A DNA stretch of 64,000 nucleotides from Mycobacterium sp. 852013-50091_SCH5140682 (GTDB taxonomy: Bacteria; Actinomycetota; Actinomycetes; Mycobacteriales; Mycobacteriaceae): contig NZ_LZTB01000053.1 in the NCBI RefSeq assembly GCF_001665685.1, positions 1 through 64,000 on the forward strand, read 5' to 3'. The notes under the pieces were generated by a model. That model saw only the letters and a list, made by a program, of their open reading frames with translations, ran no database searches and had not been told where the DNA came from. Positions 42,757 to 50,727 of the stretch are shown piece by piece; the stretch's first letter is position 1, and each line of letters opens with the position of its first letter. Made by a program: the position numbers and the translations under genes.

Positions 42757-42762
42757 GATACT
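42757..42762 (+). promoter_or_regulatory. Candidate -10 box for leaderless pgeF
   Basis: GATACT, one change from TATACT, lies 6 bases before the GTG at 42769 with no ribosome site between. It suggests that pgeF-yggS-sepF can be transcribed without ftsZ. Confidence 0.45.
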
Positions 42763-42768
42763 GGGATT

Positions 42769-43488
42769 GTGAGTGTTCGCATACGTCGGGTGACCACCAC
42801 CCGTGCCGGTGGTGTCTCGGCCCCGCCTTTCGACTCCTTCAATCTCGGCGACCACGTCGGCGATGATCCCGCCGCCGTGTCGGCCAACCGCCGCAGGCTG
42901 GCCAAGGCCATCGGGGCCGACGCCGTGGTCTGGATGAACCAGGTGCACGGGGACCGCGTCGTCACGGTCACTGCCGCGCCTGAATCGGGTGCCGCGGTCG
43001 ATAATGCCGACGCTTTGGTGACCACCACCCCCGGTTTGGCATTGGCGGTCGTGACGGCAGATTGCGTTCCGGTATTAATGGCCGACGCGCGCGCGGGCGT
43101 CATCGGCGCGGCCCATGCCGGTCGGGTGGGCGCACAGCTGGGTGTCGTGGTGCGCACCCTGGAAGCGATGGTGGCCGGTGGTGCGCACGTCCAGGACGTG
43201 TCCGTGCTGCTCGGCCCCGCGGTCAGCGGCCGCAACTACGAGGTGCCTGCCGAGATGGCCGCCGAGGTGGAGGCGGCCCTGCCGGGCAGCCGCACCACGA
43301 CGGGGCGGGGTACCCCGGGATTGGACTTGCGGGCCGGAATAGCCCGGCAGTTAAAGGATTTGGGCGTCCGCGCGGTCGACGTGGATCCGCGCTGTACGGT
43401 CGATGACCCGATGTTGTTCAGTCATCGCCGGGATGCTCCGACGGGACGCCTTGCGTCGCTGGTGTGGATGGAGTCGAGCCGCCGATGA
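42769..43488 (+). CDS. pgeF: Purine-nucleoside phosphorylase / laccase-domain protein PgeF (YfiH)
   Basis: Counterpart of Rv2149c, 239 residues. The family (YfiH, multicopper-oxidase-like DUF152) includes peptidoglycan-editing and adenosine-processing enzymes. The metal-binding residues are visible in NQVHGDRVV, TADCVPVLM and GAAHAGRVGAQLG, and the C-terminal VDPRCTVDDPMLFSHRRD is typical. Two in-frame TTA leucine codons (43075, 43351) are unusual for this GC content. Stop overlaps the next gene as ATGA. Confidence 0.88.
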   Translation: MSVRIRRVTTTRAGGVSAPPFDSFNLGDHVGDDPAAVSANRRRLAKAIGADAVVWMNQVHGDRVVTVTAAPESGAAVDNADALVTTTPGLALAVVTADCVPVLMADARAGVIGAAHAGRVGAQLGVVVRTLEAMVAGGAHVQDVSVLLGPAVSGRNYEVPAEMAAEVEAALPGSRTTTGRGTPGLDLRAGIARQLKDLGVRAVDVDPRCTVDDPMLFSHRRDAPTGRLASLVWMESSRR

Positions 43489-44318
43489 GCACCGAGCAGC
43501 AGTCGCGCGACGCCGATCGAGTCGGTGAACTGACCACCGCGCTGGGCGCCGCGCGGGCCCGGCTTGCGCGGGCCGCCGAATCGGCCGGACGAAATGTCAA
43601 TGAGATCGAATTACTTCCCATTACAAAATTCTTTCCGGCCACCGATATTCTCATTTTGCACCGATTAGGTTGTCACGCATTCGGTGAATCCCGCGAACAG
43701 GAAGCGGCCGCGAAAGTCGCTACGGTGCGCGAGGAATTGCCCGGCGAGCCGATTCGCTGGCACATGGTGGGCAGCATCCAGCGCAACAAGGCTCGCGCCG
43801 TTGCCGCTTGGGCCTACGCCGCGCACTCCGTCGACAGCGTCCGGCTCGTGGGCGCGCTCGACCGCGGGGCGATCGCCGCGCTGGACAGCGGTGCGCGCAC
43901 CGAGCCGCTGCGGGTCTACCTGCAGATCAGCCTCGACGGGGACACCGAACGTGGCGGCGTCGACGTCGGCCGGCCCGCTCTGGTCGATGAACTCTGCGCG
44001 GCGGCCCAGGCCGCGCAAGGGCTGGAGTTCGTCGGGTTGATGGGGATACCGCCGCTGGGTGTCGACCCCGATGAGGCCTTCGCGCGGCTGGCAGGGGAGT
44101 TGGAGCGGGTGCAGCGGGACTATCCGCAGCGCCTGGGTCTGTCTGCGGGGATGTCGAACGACCTGGAGGTCGCCGTGAGACACGGTTCGACGTGTGTGCG
44201 TGTCGGTACCGCGCTTATGGGACAGCGGCCGCTAACGTCACCACCAGTAGTCACACCAGTCACATCTTCATCACAGACACCACAACTCCCACGGTCAGCA
44301 GAAGGGTCGCCGAGATGA
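43485..44318 (+). CDS. PLP-binding homeostasis protein (YggS/PROSC family)
   Basis: COG0325 pyridoxal-phosphate carrier, counterpart of Rv2148c, 277 residues. The PLP lysine is expected at LLPITKFFPATDI, followed by FGESREQEAAAK, WHMVGSIQRNKAR, GLMGIPPLG and the phosphate-binding GMSNDLEVAVRHGSTCVRVG. The region around the lysine (43588-43700) is clearly AT-richer than its surroundings and has two TTA codons. The Ser/Thr/Pro tail after MGQRPL is longer than in M. tuberculosis (258 residues). Both ends overlap neighbours as ATGA. The link with division genes is widespread; its reason is unknown. Confidence 0.9.
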   Translation: MSTEQQSRDADRVGELTTALGAARARLARAAESAGRNVNEIELLPITKFFPATDILILHRLGCHAFGESREQEAAAKVATVREELPGEPIRWHMVGSIQRNKARAVAAWAYAAHSVDSVRLVGALDRGAIAALDSGARTEPLRVYLQISLDGDTERGGVDVGRPALVDELCAAAQAAQGLEFVGLMGIPPLGVDPDEAFARLAGELERVQRDYPQRLGLSAGMSNDLEVAVRHGSTCVRVGTALMGQRPLTSPPVVTPVTSSSQTPQLPRSAEGSPR

Positions 44319-44956
44319 GCACACTGCACAAGGTCAAGGCCTACTTCGGCATGGCGCCGATGGATGACTACGACGACGAGTACTACGAGGACGACGACCG
44401 TGGCGCCGCCCGTAGCTATGCCCGGCGCCCGCGTGAAGAGCGCTTCGAGGACGAGGGCTACGGCTACGAGGGCCGGGAGTTCGACGAAGGTCCTGCCTAC
44501 CGCGGCGGCTATCCGGGCGGTGGCTACGCGGAGGAGCCCCGGTTCGAATCGCGCATGCGTACCCCGCGTGAGTTCGAGCGTCCCGCACAGCGTTTGGGCA
44601 CACTGGCCGGCTCCACCCGCGGCGCGCTGGCCATGGACCCCCGGCGCATGGCCGAGCTGTTCGAGGCGGGCAGCCCGCTGTCGAAGATCACCACGCTGCG
44701 CCCCAAGGACTACAGCGAGGCCCGCACCATCGGCGAGCGGTTCCGCGACGGCACGCCGGTGATCATGGACCTGGTGTCGATGGACAACGCCGACGCCAAG
44801 CGACTCGTCGACTTCGCCGCCGGGCTTGCCTTCGCGCTGCGGGGGTCGTTCGACAAGGTGGCGACCAAGGTCTTCCTGCTGTCGCCCGCCGACGTCGACG
44901 TCAGCGCCGAGCAGCGCCGCCGGATCGCCGAGGCCGGCTTCTACGCCTACCAGTAG
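44315..44956 (+). CDS. sepF: Cell division protein SepF
   Basis: FtsZ membrane anchor of actinobacteria, 213 residues, counterpart of Rv2147c. The amphipathic N-terminal helix MSTLHKVKAYFGMAP binds membrane. A flexible Asp/Tyr/Arg/Gly-rich linker follows, with two low-complexity patches (DDYDDEYYEDDD and YRGGYPGGGY), then the SepF core (LRPKDYSEARTIGERFRDGTPVIMDLVSMD) which binds the FtsZ tail. ATG overlaps the preceding stop. After the stop, an inverted GCACGCGAGGAG copy lies at 44990-45001. Confidence 0.93.
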   Translation: MSTLHKVKAYFGMAPMDDYDDEYYEDDDRGAARSYARRPREERFEDEGYGYEGREFDEGPAYRGGYPGGGYAEEPRFESRMRTPREFERPAQRLGTLAGSTRGALAMDPRRMAELFEAGSPLSKITTLRPKDYSEARTIGERFRDGTPVIMDLVSMDNADAKRLVDFAAGLAFALRGSFDKVATKVFLLSPADVDVSAEQRRRIAEAGFYAYQ

Positions 44957-44989
44957 TTCCCCGAGCCGCCGGCGTCCTGGCGTGCGCAG

Positions 44990-45001
44990 CTCCTCGCGTG
45001 C
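44990..45001. repeat. Single CTCCTCGCGTGC copy after sepF
   Basis: Reverse complement of GCACGCGAGGAG, 33 bp past the sepF stop. It is flanked by GTGCGCAG on the left and by GCAGGACC on the right. Member of the dispersed motif also found near pimB, murD and murC. Confidence 0.7.
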
Positions 45002-45114
45002 GCAGGACCTATCCGGCGGCCGGGTAGGCTGGCGGCGTCGCACAATCGGCCGGTTCTACCGCTGAGGCGACCTGTATCGAATGTCATACATCTGCCTGAG
45101 TGAGGTCGGCCCAG

Positions 45115-45405
45115 TTGTCGCTGCTCTTCGAGATCCTGTTCTTCGCGCTGTTCATCTTCTGGCTGTTGCTCATCGCGCGGGTCGTTGTCGAGTTCATCCG
45201 GTCGTTCAGTCGTGACTGGCACCCCAAGGGTCTGACGGTGGTGATCCTGGAGGTCATCCTGACGCTCACCGATCCGCCGGTGAAGCTCCTGCGCCGGATC
45301 ATCCCGCAACTGACCATCGGCGCCGTGCGGCTGGATCTGTCGATCATGGTGCTGCTGCTCGTCGTGTTCATCGGCATGCAACTGGCGCTCGGGGCGGCAG
45401 GCTGA
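45115..45405 (+). CDS. YggT family membrane protein
   Basis: A 96-residue membrane protein, the same length as Rv2146c. Two hydrophobic helices (LFFALFIFWLLLIARVVVEF and LDLSIMVLLLVVFIGMQLAL) flank a cytoplasmic loop with the conserved PPVKLLRRIIPQL. YggT relatives sit near division genes and are thought to help localise cell-envelope factors. TTG at 45115 matches the M. tuberculosis start and has GAGG about 9 nt before it; GTG at 45100 adds five residues. Confidence 0.86.
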   Translation: MSLLFEILFFALFIFWLLLIARVVVEFIRSFSRDWHPKGLTVVILEVILTLTDPPVKLLRRIIPQLTIGAVRLDLSIMVLLLVVFIGMQLALGAAG

Positions 45406-45556
45406 CCCGGCCGGTCACGGCGCTCCACCTGCGCCGAGATCGTTTGCCGGAGTGGCCGAAAACGCGTGAGAAGATTGAAATTCGTTCTTAAAAATTGGCC
45501 TCGACTGCAACCTCCGGTTCTGGTGTGACAGGATGGACGCCAGTTGCGTCCAAACA

Positions 45557-45582
45557 AGGCTCTACACAACAGGCTCTACACT
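45557..45582 (+). promoter_or_regulatory. Direct repeat and -10 candidate upstream of wag31
   Basis: AGGCTCTACAC occurs twice, at 45557-45567 and 45571-45581, a 14-bp period. The second copy forms TACACT (45577-45582), a TANNNT -10 match 42 bp before wag31. The repeat could be a regulator site or a doubled -10. Confidence 0.4.
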
Positions 45583-45623
45583 TCGAGATCGATTGACGGT
45601 CCAAGACTCCAAGGGGGCAGACA

Positions 45624-46448
45624 ATGCCGCTCACACCGGCGGACGTCCACAACGTCGCGTTCAGCAAGCCGCCCATCGGCAAGCGCGGGTACAACGAGGA
45701 TGAGGTCGACGCCTTTCTCGATCTGGTTGAGAATGAGCTGACCCGACTCATCGAAGAGAACGCCGATCTCCGGCAGCGCGTCTCCGAGCTCGACTCCGAG
45801 CTGGCGTCCGCGCGCTCCGGTGGTGGCGCTGCTCAGCCGACCAAGTCGATCCCGCTCTACGAGCCTGAGCCCGAGCCGGAGCCGGCCCCCGCGCCGAAGC
45901 CCGTCTACGAGGCACCGGCTGCGCCGGTAGCCCCGACGGCGACCAACGAGGACACCGCGGCCCGTGCCGCGCGCGTGCTCAGCCTGGCGCAGGACACGGC
46001 TGACCGGCTCACCGGTTCGGCCAAGGCCGAGTCGGAGAAGATGCTCGCCGACGCACGGGCACAGGCCGACGCCATGGTCAGTGATGCCCGCAAGACGGCG
46101 GAGACGACGGTCACCGAGGCTCGGCAGCGCGCCGACGCCATGCTGGCCGACGCGCAGACCCGCTCGGAGACCCAGCTGCGTCAGGCCCAGGAGAAGGCCG
46201 ACGCACTGCAGGCCGACGCCGAGCGCAAGCACTCCGAGATCATGGGAACCATCAACCAGCAGCGCACGGTGCTGGAAGGCCGGCTGGAGCAGCTGCGGAC
46301 GTTCGAACGCGAATACCGCACGCGGCTGAAGACCTACCTGGAATCTCAGCTCGAAGAGCTCGGTCAGCGCGGCTCCGCGGCGCCGGTCGATTCCAGCGCC
46401 AACAGCGACGCCAGTGGTTTCGGCCAGTTCAACCGGGGCAACAACTAA
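45624..46448 (+). CDS. wag31: Polar growth scaffold Wag31 (DivIVA)
   Basis: Coiled-coil protein that marks cell poles and directs polar cell-wall growth, 274 residues. The membrane-binding DivIVA domain is intact (MPLTPADVHNVAFSKPPIGK, then RGYNEDEVDAFLDLVENEL). A linker with EPEPEPEPAPAPKP follows; the Thr in AQPTKSIP is near the position phosphorylated by PknA/B in M. tuberculosis. The rest is a long Ala/Glu/Arg coiled coil (SEKMLADARAQADAMVSDAR). ATG at 45624 has AAGGGGG upstream. It has its own 218-bp upstream region. Confidence 0.96.
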   Translation: MPLTPADVHNVAFSKPPIGKRGYNEDEVDAFLDLVENELTRLIEENADLRQRVSELDSELASARSGGGAAQPTKSIPLYEPEPEPEPAPAPKPVYEAPAAPVAPTATNEDTAARAARVLSLAQDTADRLTGSAKAESEKMLADARAQADAMVSDARKTAETTVTEARQRADAMLADAQTRSETQLRQAQEKADALQADAERKHSEIMGTINQQRTVLEGRLEQLRTFEREYRTRLKTYLESQLEELGQRGSAAPVDSSANSDASGFGQFNRGNN

Positions 46449-46490
46449 CCCCTGACCGGAACGCGACCGTTCGTCAGGCCACTACCTAGC

Positions 46491-46496
46491 TAGGGT
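46491..46496 (+). promoter_or_regulatory. Candidate -10 box for the gene at 46503
   Basis: TAGGGT (TANNNT) lies 6 bases before the ATG at 46503, inside a CCTAGCTAGGG palindrome. No ribosome site is present, so a leaderless message is likely. Confidence 0.4.
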
Positions 46497-46502
46497 TGAT
46501 TG

Positions 46503-46916
46503 ATGCTGATCATTGCGCTGGTGCTTGCCGTCATCGGTCTGGCCGCGCTGGTGACCGCCGTGGTGACCAGCAACGAGCTGATCGCCTGGGTGTGCATCGG
46601 TGCCAGCGTGCTCGGCGTGGTGCTGCTGATCGTCGATGCGCTGCGGGAACGTTCACGTGGGGCGGCTGAGAAGTCGGCCGACGAGACCCCGGCGGCTGCT
46701 GAGAGCACCGAGGACGCAGTCGAGGACTATCCCGACGAGCCGGCCGAGGCTGAGGCCGAGCCGGCTGCCGAGGCAGAACCTGCCGACGAAACCGCCGAGG
46801 AGAAATCGGCTGAACCGGCTGAATCGGGATCGGACGAAACCACCGAGTCCACCGAGAGCGCCGCGCACGACGTCGAGTCGACCGCCGAAGAAGCGGCAGA
46901 GGAACACAAGAGCTAG
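46503..46916 (+). CDS. Small membrane protein with acidic tail, Rv2144c type
   Basis: A 137-residue protein of unknown function. Two hydrophobic helices at the start (LIIALVLAVIGLAALVTAVV and LIAWVCIGASVLGVVLLIVD) are followed by a strongly acidic, Ala/Glu/Ser/Thr-rich cytoplasmic tail of about 85 residues (AEAEAEPAAEAEPADETAEE). The tail resembles a charged linker; its length probably varies. Downstream of wag31 as in M. tuberculosis. Its last 4 bp overlap the convergent phosphoribosyltransferase gene. Confidence 0.8.
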   Translation: MLIIALVLAVIGLAALVTAVVTSNELIAWVCIGASVLGVVLLIVDALRERSRGAAEKSADETPAAAESTEDAVEDYPDEPAEAEAEPAAEAEPADETAEEKSAEPAESGSDETTESTESAAHDVESTAEEAAEEHKS

Positions 46917-47596
46917 TCCGAGGCGCTCACGGTCGGTGTTGCCAACAGGGCACGCACTTCGTCATCCGTGACCTGGTGAAAGTCGGCGAACGCCTGGCCG
47001 ACGGCCGAGAACTCCGTGGGCGTGCTCGCGCACACCACCTCGTCGGCTTCCCGGGCGAGTTCCCGACATGCCGACGCAGGCCCTACCGGTACCGCCACCA
47101 CAAGCCTGCGCGCGGCCCGCACGGCCCGCACCGCGGCGAGCATGCTCGCACCGGTCGCGATGCCGTCGTCGACCAGAATCACCGTTCGGCCGGCCAGCTC
47201 CGTGGGCGGGCGGCCGCCTCGATACGCCTTCTCGCGCCGGGCCAGTTCGGCCGTTTCGCGCTCGATCGCGGCGTCGAGTTCCCGGCGACTGATGTCGAGC
47301 CGCTGCACAAGCTGCTCGTTGACCACGATTCCGCCACCGCTGGCCAGTGCGCCCATCGCCAACTCGGGCCACTGCGGCACACCCAGCTTGCGTACCAGGA
47401 ACACATCCAACGGAGCCTGTAAGCCGGCCGCCACTTCCCAGCCGATCGGCACGCCGCCGCGGGCCAAGCCCAACACCACCACGTCAGACTGGCCGCGGTA
47501 GGACATCAACTCCTGGGCCAGGACCTGGCCCGCCTCGCGGCGGTCCCGGAACACCCGCCCGGCATCGTGCCGGGTAACGCTGCCCCACGCACACAT
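46913..47596 (-). CDS. Phosphoribosyltransferase-domain protein, Rv2143-like
   Basis: A 227-residue type I PRTase fold. The PRPP loop VILVDDGIATGASM is near residue 137, and GLARGGVPIGWEVA holds the pyrophosphate-binding turn. Such stand-alone PRTase domains in actinobacteria have no assigned substrate; it may regulate rather than catalyse. ATG at 47596 (MCAWGS) gives the full domain, which really begins at FRDRREAGQVLAQEL. The gene lies 27 bp after a minus-strand glutamine amidotransferase gene and is probably co-transcribed with it. Ammonia or nucleotide chemistry shared by the pair is a guess. Confidence 0.8.
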   Translation of the reverse strand: MCAWGSVTRHDAGRVFRDRREAGQVLAQELMSYRGQSDVVVLGLARGGVPIGWEVAAGLQAPLDVFLVRKLGVPQWPELAMGALASGGGIVVNEQLVQRLDISRRELDAAIERETAELARREKAYRGGRPPTELAGRTVILVDDGIATGASMLAAVRAVRAARRLVVAVPVGPASACRELAREADEVVCASTPTEFSAVGQAFADFHQVTDDEVRALLATPTVSASD

Positions 47597-47623
47597 GGCG
47601 AATCTGAACTTCCAGTGACCACC

Positions 47624-48355
47624 CTACGGCTGCGGAGTCGCGCCGACCACCCGCGTCAGGTAATTGCGTACCAACGCGCGGACGCGCTGCGCTGCGTCGT
47701 CACTGAGTTCTTTTGTCTCGACGCGCAATTCGTCGTGGGTCCGGCCGACCATGCCGGCATGGCCGTCGCGGTCGTCGGCCAGCCAGTACTCCAGCACGGT
47801 CTCATCGAGCTCGGGGTGGAACTGCAGGGCCAGCGCCCGGCCCAGCACGAACCCCTGGGATGCGTTGCCGTTGCGGGCGATCTCGGTGGCCCCCGGCGGC
47901 ACCGTCCAGCGGTCGATATGCCACTCGAACCATGGACCGGGCGGGATCAGCTCGGGATCGTCGGTTTCGACCTCGTACCAGCCGATCTCGGGTGCATCGG
48001 ACCTGCTGACCGACCCGCCGAACGTCTGTGCCAGCAACTGACCACCGAAGCACACACCGAACAGACCCACGCCCGCGTCGGCGGCCTCCGTCAGCTGGGT
48101 CATCAACGTTCCCATCCAACTGGCGCGCAGGTTTTCGTCGTACACCGACCAGCGTGCGCCCAGCACGACCACGACGTCATAGCGGGTCAGATCTGGGAAC
48201 TGCACGTCGGCGACCGGGGAATCAAGACGGTCGGCAGGCACCACGTCGAATGTGTCGATCTCGAAACCACATTCGCTGAACGCCTCGCCCAGCATCGCCT
48301 CGGGTGCCGTGGGGTCGACGCGGATGAACAGTACTCTCGATGTCACGCCACACAT
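47624..48355 (-). CDS. Class I glutamine amidotransferase-like protein
   Basis: A 243-residue GATase1 protein, resembling GMP-synthase-type stand-alone amidotransferases. The nucleophile elbow GVCFGGQLLAQ has the catalytic Cys, and LQFHPELDETVLEYW the His-x-Glu; the triad is therefore complete. The N-terminus (VLFIRVDPTAPEAMLGEAF) is a Rossmann strand. Substrate unknown. ATG at 48355 is chosen; GTG at 48346 is an alternative. A longer frame upstream has no support because it crosses into the divergent promoter of the DUF2784 gene. Confidence 0.82.
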   Translation of the reverse strand: MCGVTSRVLFIRVDPTAPEAMLGEAFSECGFEIDTFDVVPADRLDSPVADVQFPDLTRYDVVVVLGARWSVYDENLRASWMGTLMTQLTEAADAGVGLFGVCFGGQLLAQTFGGSVSRSDAPEIGWYEVETDDPELIPPGPWFEWHIDRWTVPPGATEIARNGNASQGFVLGRALALQFHPELDETVLEYWLADDRDGHAGMVGRTHDELRVETKELSDDAAQRVRALVRNYLTRVVGATPQP

Positions 48356-48391
48356 TATCGCGCGGAGCCGCTGTGAACAGGGGCTGGGTCC

Positions 48392-48775
48392 ATGACGGTG
48401 TACTCGGTGCTGGTCGCCCTCACCGTCGCGATTCACTTCGCCTTCATCGCCTATCTTCTGCTGGGCGGGTTCATCGCGTGCCGGTGGCCGCGCACGATCG
48501 CGCTGCACGTGGCGGCCGTCCTGTGGGGTCTTGGCAGCGTCGCACTCGATTTGCCCTGTCCGCTCACCGCGGCGGAACGGTGGGCGCGAGCTCGCGCGGG
48601 GATGCCGCCGCTGCCATCTGCGGGGTTCATCGCGCACTACATCACCGGGGTGCTGTATCCGGCGAGTTGGGTTTTGCCGGTCCAGGCGGCGGTGTTCGCG
48701 GTGGTGCTGACATCCTGGGCGCTGGTGTTGATCAGGTGGCGTCGAAGCGCACCGGCAGGACGGCCGGGCCGCTGA
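48392..48775 (+). CDS. DUF2784 membrane protein
   Basis: A 127-residue membrane protein with three to four helices: VYSVLVALTVAIHFAFIAYL, a glycine-rich turn, IALHVAAVLWGLGSVAL and VLPVQAAVFAVVLTSWALVL. The motif CPLTAAERWARARAG and the GFIAHYITGVLYP segment are typical of DUF2784, whose function is not known. ATG at 48392. The 3' end overlaps the convergent P450 gene by 44 bp. Confidence 0.82.
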   Translation: MTVYSVLVALTVAIHFAFIAYLLLGGFIACRWPRTIALHVAAVLWGLGSVALDLPCPLTAAERWARARAGMPPLPSAGFIAHYITGVLYPASWVLPVQAAVFAVVLTSWALVLIRWRRSAPAGRPGR

Positions 48776-49976
48776 CGCCGGTCAGCGGCTTCCACCGGAC
48801 CGGACCATCGAGCCGGATGTTGCGCCACCGGCGGGTCAGTACGGTGAGGGCCTGGGTGAGTTCGAGCCTGGCCAGGTGTGAGCCCAGGCAATAGTGGGCC
48901 CCGCCGCCGAAGGTCAGCATTGCCGCCGGGTGCTCGCGCGTGACGTCGAAGCGGTCCGGATCCGGATAGACATCCGGGTCACGGTTGGCCGCAGCGGTAT
49001 TGGCGACGACGACGGTTCCGGCAGGGATCGTCACGCCGCCGAGTTCGACATCTTCGCGGGCCATTCTGATGGTGCTCAACGCAATTGGCGTGTGCCGCAT
49101 CAGTTCTTCGACGAAAACCGGTGCCAGTTCGGGATATTCGGCCAGGCGCTGCCACTCGGCAGGATGCTTGCACAGCACCTGTACCGCCGCGGCCAATTGG
49201 TTGCGGGTGGTGTCGGTGCCTGCCAGTAGCACGCCACCGGCGAGCATCAGCAGCTCGGCATGGGTGAGCCGGTCTCCGTCGACCTCCGCGCGGATCAGAT
49301 CGGAGAGCAGATCGTCGGTGAGGGTGAACAGACGCCCGGCCACCATCGCTTCGATGTACTCGTCGAATTCGCAGCCCGCCTGCTCGATGACGGCCCCGTT
49401 GCCGCCGACATTCCAACTGAACATCTTGAAGATGTCGTCGGCCCATCCCGAAATCAGGTCCCAGTCGCTCGGCGGCGCACCCAGCAGAGCGCAGATCACC
49501 GGGATCGGATAGCGACGTGCGACGTCGGCCACCACATCACAGGCGCCGATCGGCGCCCACTGGTCCGTCAGCTCGGTGATGACCTCGACACAGGTGCCAC
49601 GCAGCCGCTCGGCGGCCCTGGGGGTGAAGGCCTTGGCCACCAACCGGCGCAGCCGGTGATGCGCGGGGCCGTTCAGGCTGAGCAGGTTGGCCGCCGCACG
49701 GTCCCACAGCGGTCCCGATGTGACGCCCTGCGCGGCGAGAAACAATCCCTTGGGTGGGACGAAGCGTTCATCGCGCAGCACGGCGCGCACCAGCGGGTAG
49801 CTGAGGATCTCCGGACCGTGCGGTCCGATCGCGATCGGGGCCTGCCCGCGGGCCTGCGCGATGATCCGGTGCGCTTCCTCCGGGTCGGAGGCGTGCTCGT
49901 AGTTGACGGATGGCAGGCCCGCGTCGAACACGTCGGGGTAGGTGCGTCGCATAGTCGGCGCGGTCATCGTGGTCAT
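48732..49976 (-). CDS. Cytochrome P450
   Basis: Soluble P450 mono-oxygenase, 414 residues. The I-helix oxygen-binding site is AGTDTTRNQ, the K-helix ExxR is EELMRHT, and the haem loop FGGGAHYCLGSHLARLE supplies the Cys ligand. The typical PLVRAVLRDERF and LNGPAHHRLRRLVAKAFTPR are also present, so the enzyme looks active. The substrate cannot be deduced; no ferredoxin gene lies next to it. ATG at 49976 (MTTMTAPT) has AAGG 5 nt upstream; a start at 50003 is unlikely. Confidence 0.93.
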   Translation of the reverse strand: MTTMTAPTMRRTYPDVFDAGLPSVNYEHASDPEEAHRIIAQARGQAPIAIGPHGPEILSYPLVRAVLRDERFVPPKGLFLAAQGVTSGPLWDRAAANLLSLNGPAHHRLRRLVAKAFTPRAAERLRGTCVEVITELTDQWAPIGACDVVADVARRYPIPVICALLGAPPSDWDLISGWADDIFKMFSWNVGGNGAVIEQAGCEFDEYIEAMVAGRLFTLTDDLLSDLIRAEVDGDRLTHAELLMLAGGVLLAGTDTTRNQLAAAVQVLCKHPAEWQRLAEYPELAPVFVEELMRHTPIALSTIRMAREDVELGGVTIPAGTVVVANTAAANRDPDVYPDPDRFDVTREHPAAMLTFGGGAHYCLGSHLARLELTQALTVLTRRWRNIRLDGPVRWKPLTGVSGPAVLPVRFDAT

Positions 49977-50046
49977 CGCAGCCTTCCCTTGAACAACCCC
50001 CACTGCGATGGTGCCCCGGCAGAAATCCGCATGCGTGAGTAGCGCG

Positions 50047-50727
50047 CTACCTCAGTGTCGGTGGGGCCACCGCGCGGTAGCGTCGCTCCGGGCGCCCGGT
50101 GCCGTACTGCAGCCGCAGCTCCAGCGCCCCCGTACCGAGGAAGTACTCAAGGTAGCGGCGCGCGCTGACCCGCGAAATCCCCACGAGTTCAGCGCATTCA
50201 GCTGCCGAGACCTCCCCGGCGGCGCGTACGGCATCGAGTACCAGGCCGGCCGTCTCGGTGCCCAGACCCTTGGGCAGCGCGGCCTTGGGGGCGGCGGCGC
50301 CGCCGCCGAACAAGGCGTCGATCATCGACTGGTCGGCGCCGCCCTCGGCCGCCAGGGCGTCGGCACGCGCCGCGTACGCGAGCAGTTTGGCTCGCAGCTG
50401 GTCGAATTCGAACGGTTTGATCAGGTAGTCGGCGGCGCCGCCGTCCAGGGCGCCGCGCACGGTGTCGAGTTCGCGGGCCGCGGTGATCATGATGACTCCG
50501 ACGCGGTTGCCCTCCGACCGCAACCGGTGCAGAACCTGCAGCCCGGTCATGTCGGGCAGATACACGTCGAGCAGCACCAGGTCGGGATTCAGCTCGGCCA
50601 CCGCGGCCAGCGCGTCGGTTCCGGTTCGCGCGACGCCGGTGGTGCGGAATCCGTCGACCCGTTCGACGAATCGGCGATGGATCTCGGCGACCATGAAATC
50701 GTCGTCGACCACCAGGACGTCATACAT
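50047..50727 (-). CDS. CitB/DcuR-type response regulator
   Basis: Two-component regulator of the CitB family, 226 residues, that controls di- and tricarboxylate transport genes. The receiver domain begins YDVLVVDDDFMVAE; the phospho-Asp is in LVLLDVYLPDM and the conserved Lys in YLIKPFEF. A linker with a Gly/Ala-rich stretch (LFGGGAAAPKA) leads to a C-terminal helix-turn-helix (SAAECAELVGISRVSARRYL) and a wing (LQYGTGRPERRYRAV). ATG at 50727 has GGAGG 8 nt upstream and overlaps the kinase stop by 8 nt. It is expected to activate tctCBA. Confidence 0.91.
   Translation of the reverse strand: MYDVLVVDDDFMVAEIHRRFVERVDGFRTTGVARTGTDALAAVAELNPDLVLLDVYLPDMTGLQVLHRLRSEGNRVGVIMITAARELDTVRGALDGGAADYLIKPFEFDQLRAKLLAYAARADALAAEGGADQSMIDALFGGGAAAPKAALPKGLGTETAGLVLDAVRAAGEVSAAECAELVGISRVSARRYLEYFLGTGALELRLQYGTGRPERRYRAVAPPTLR

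Noticed and set aside
41502..43235. Long minus-strand open frame opposite ftsZ and pgeF
   Set aside because: A mirror of the GC-rich codon pattern of ftsZ; protein is His/Arg/Gln-rich with no domain, and no promoter or ribosome site is seen.
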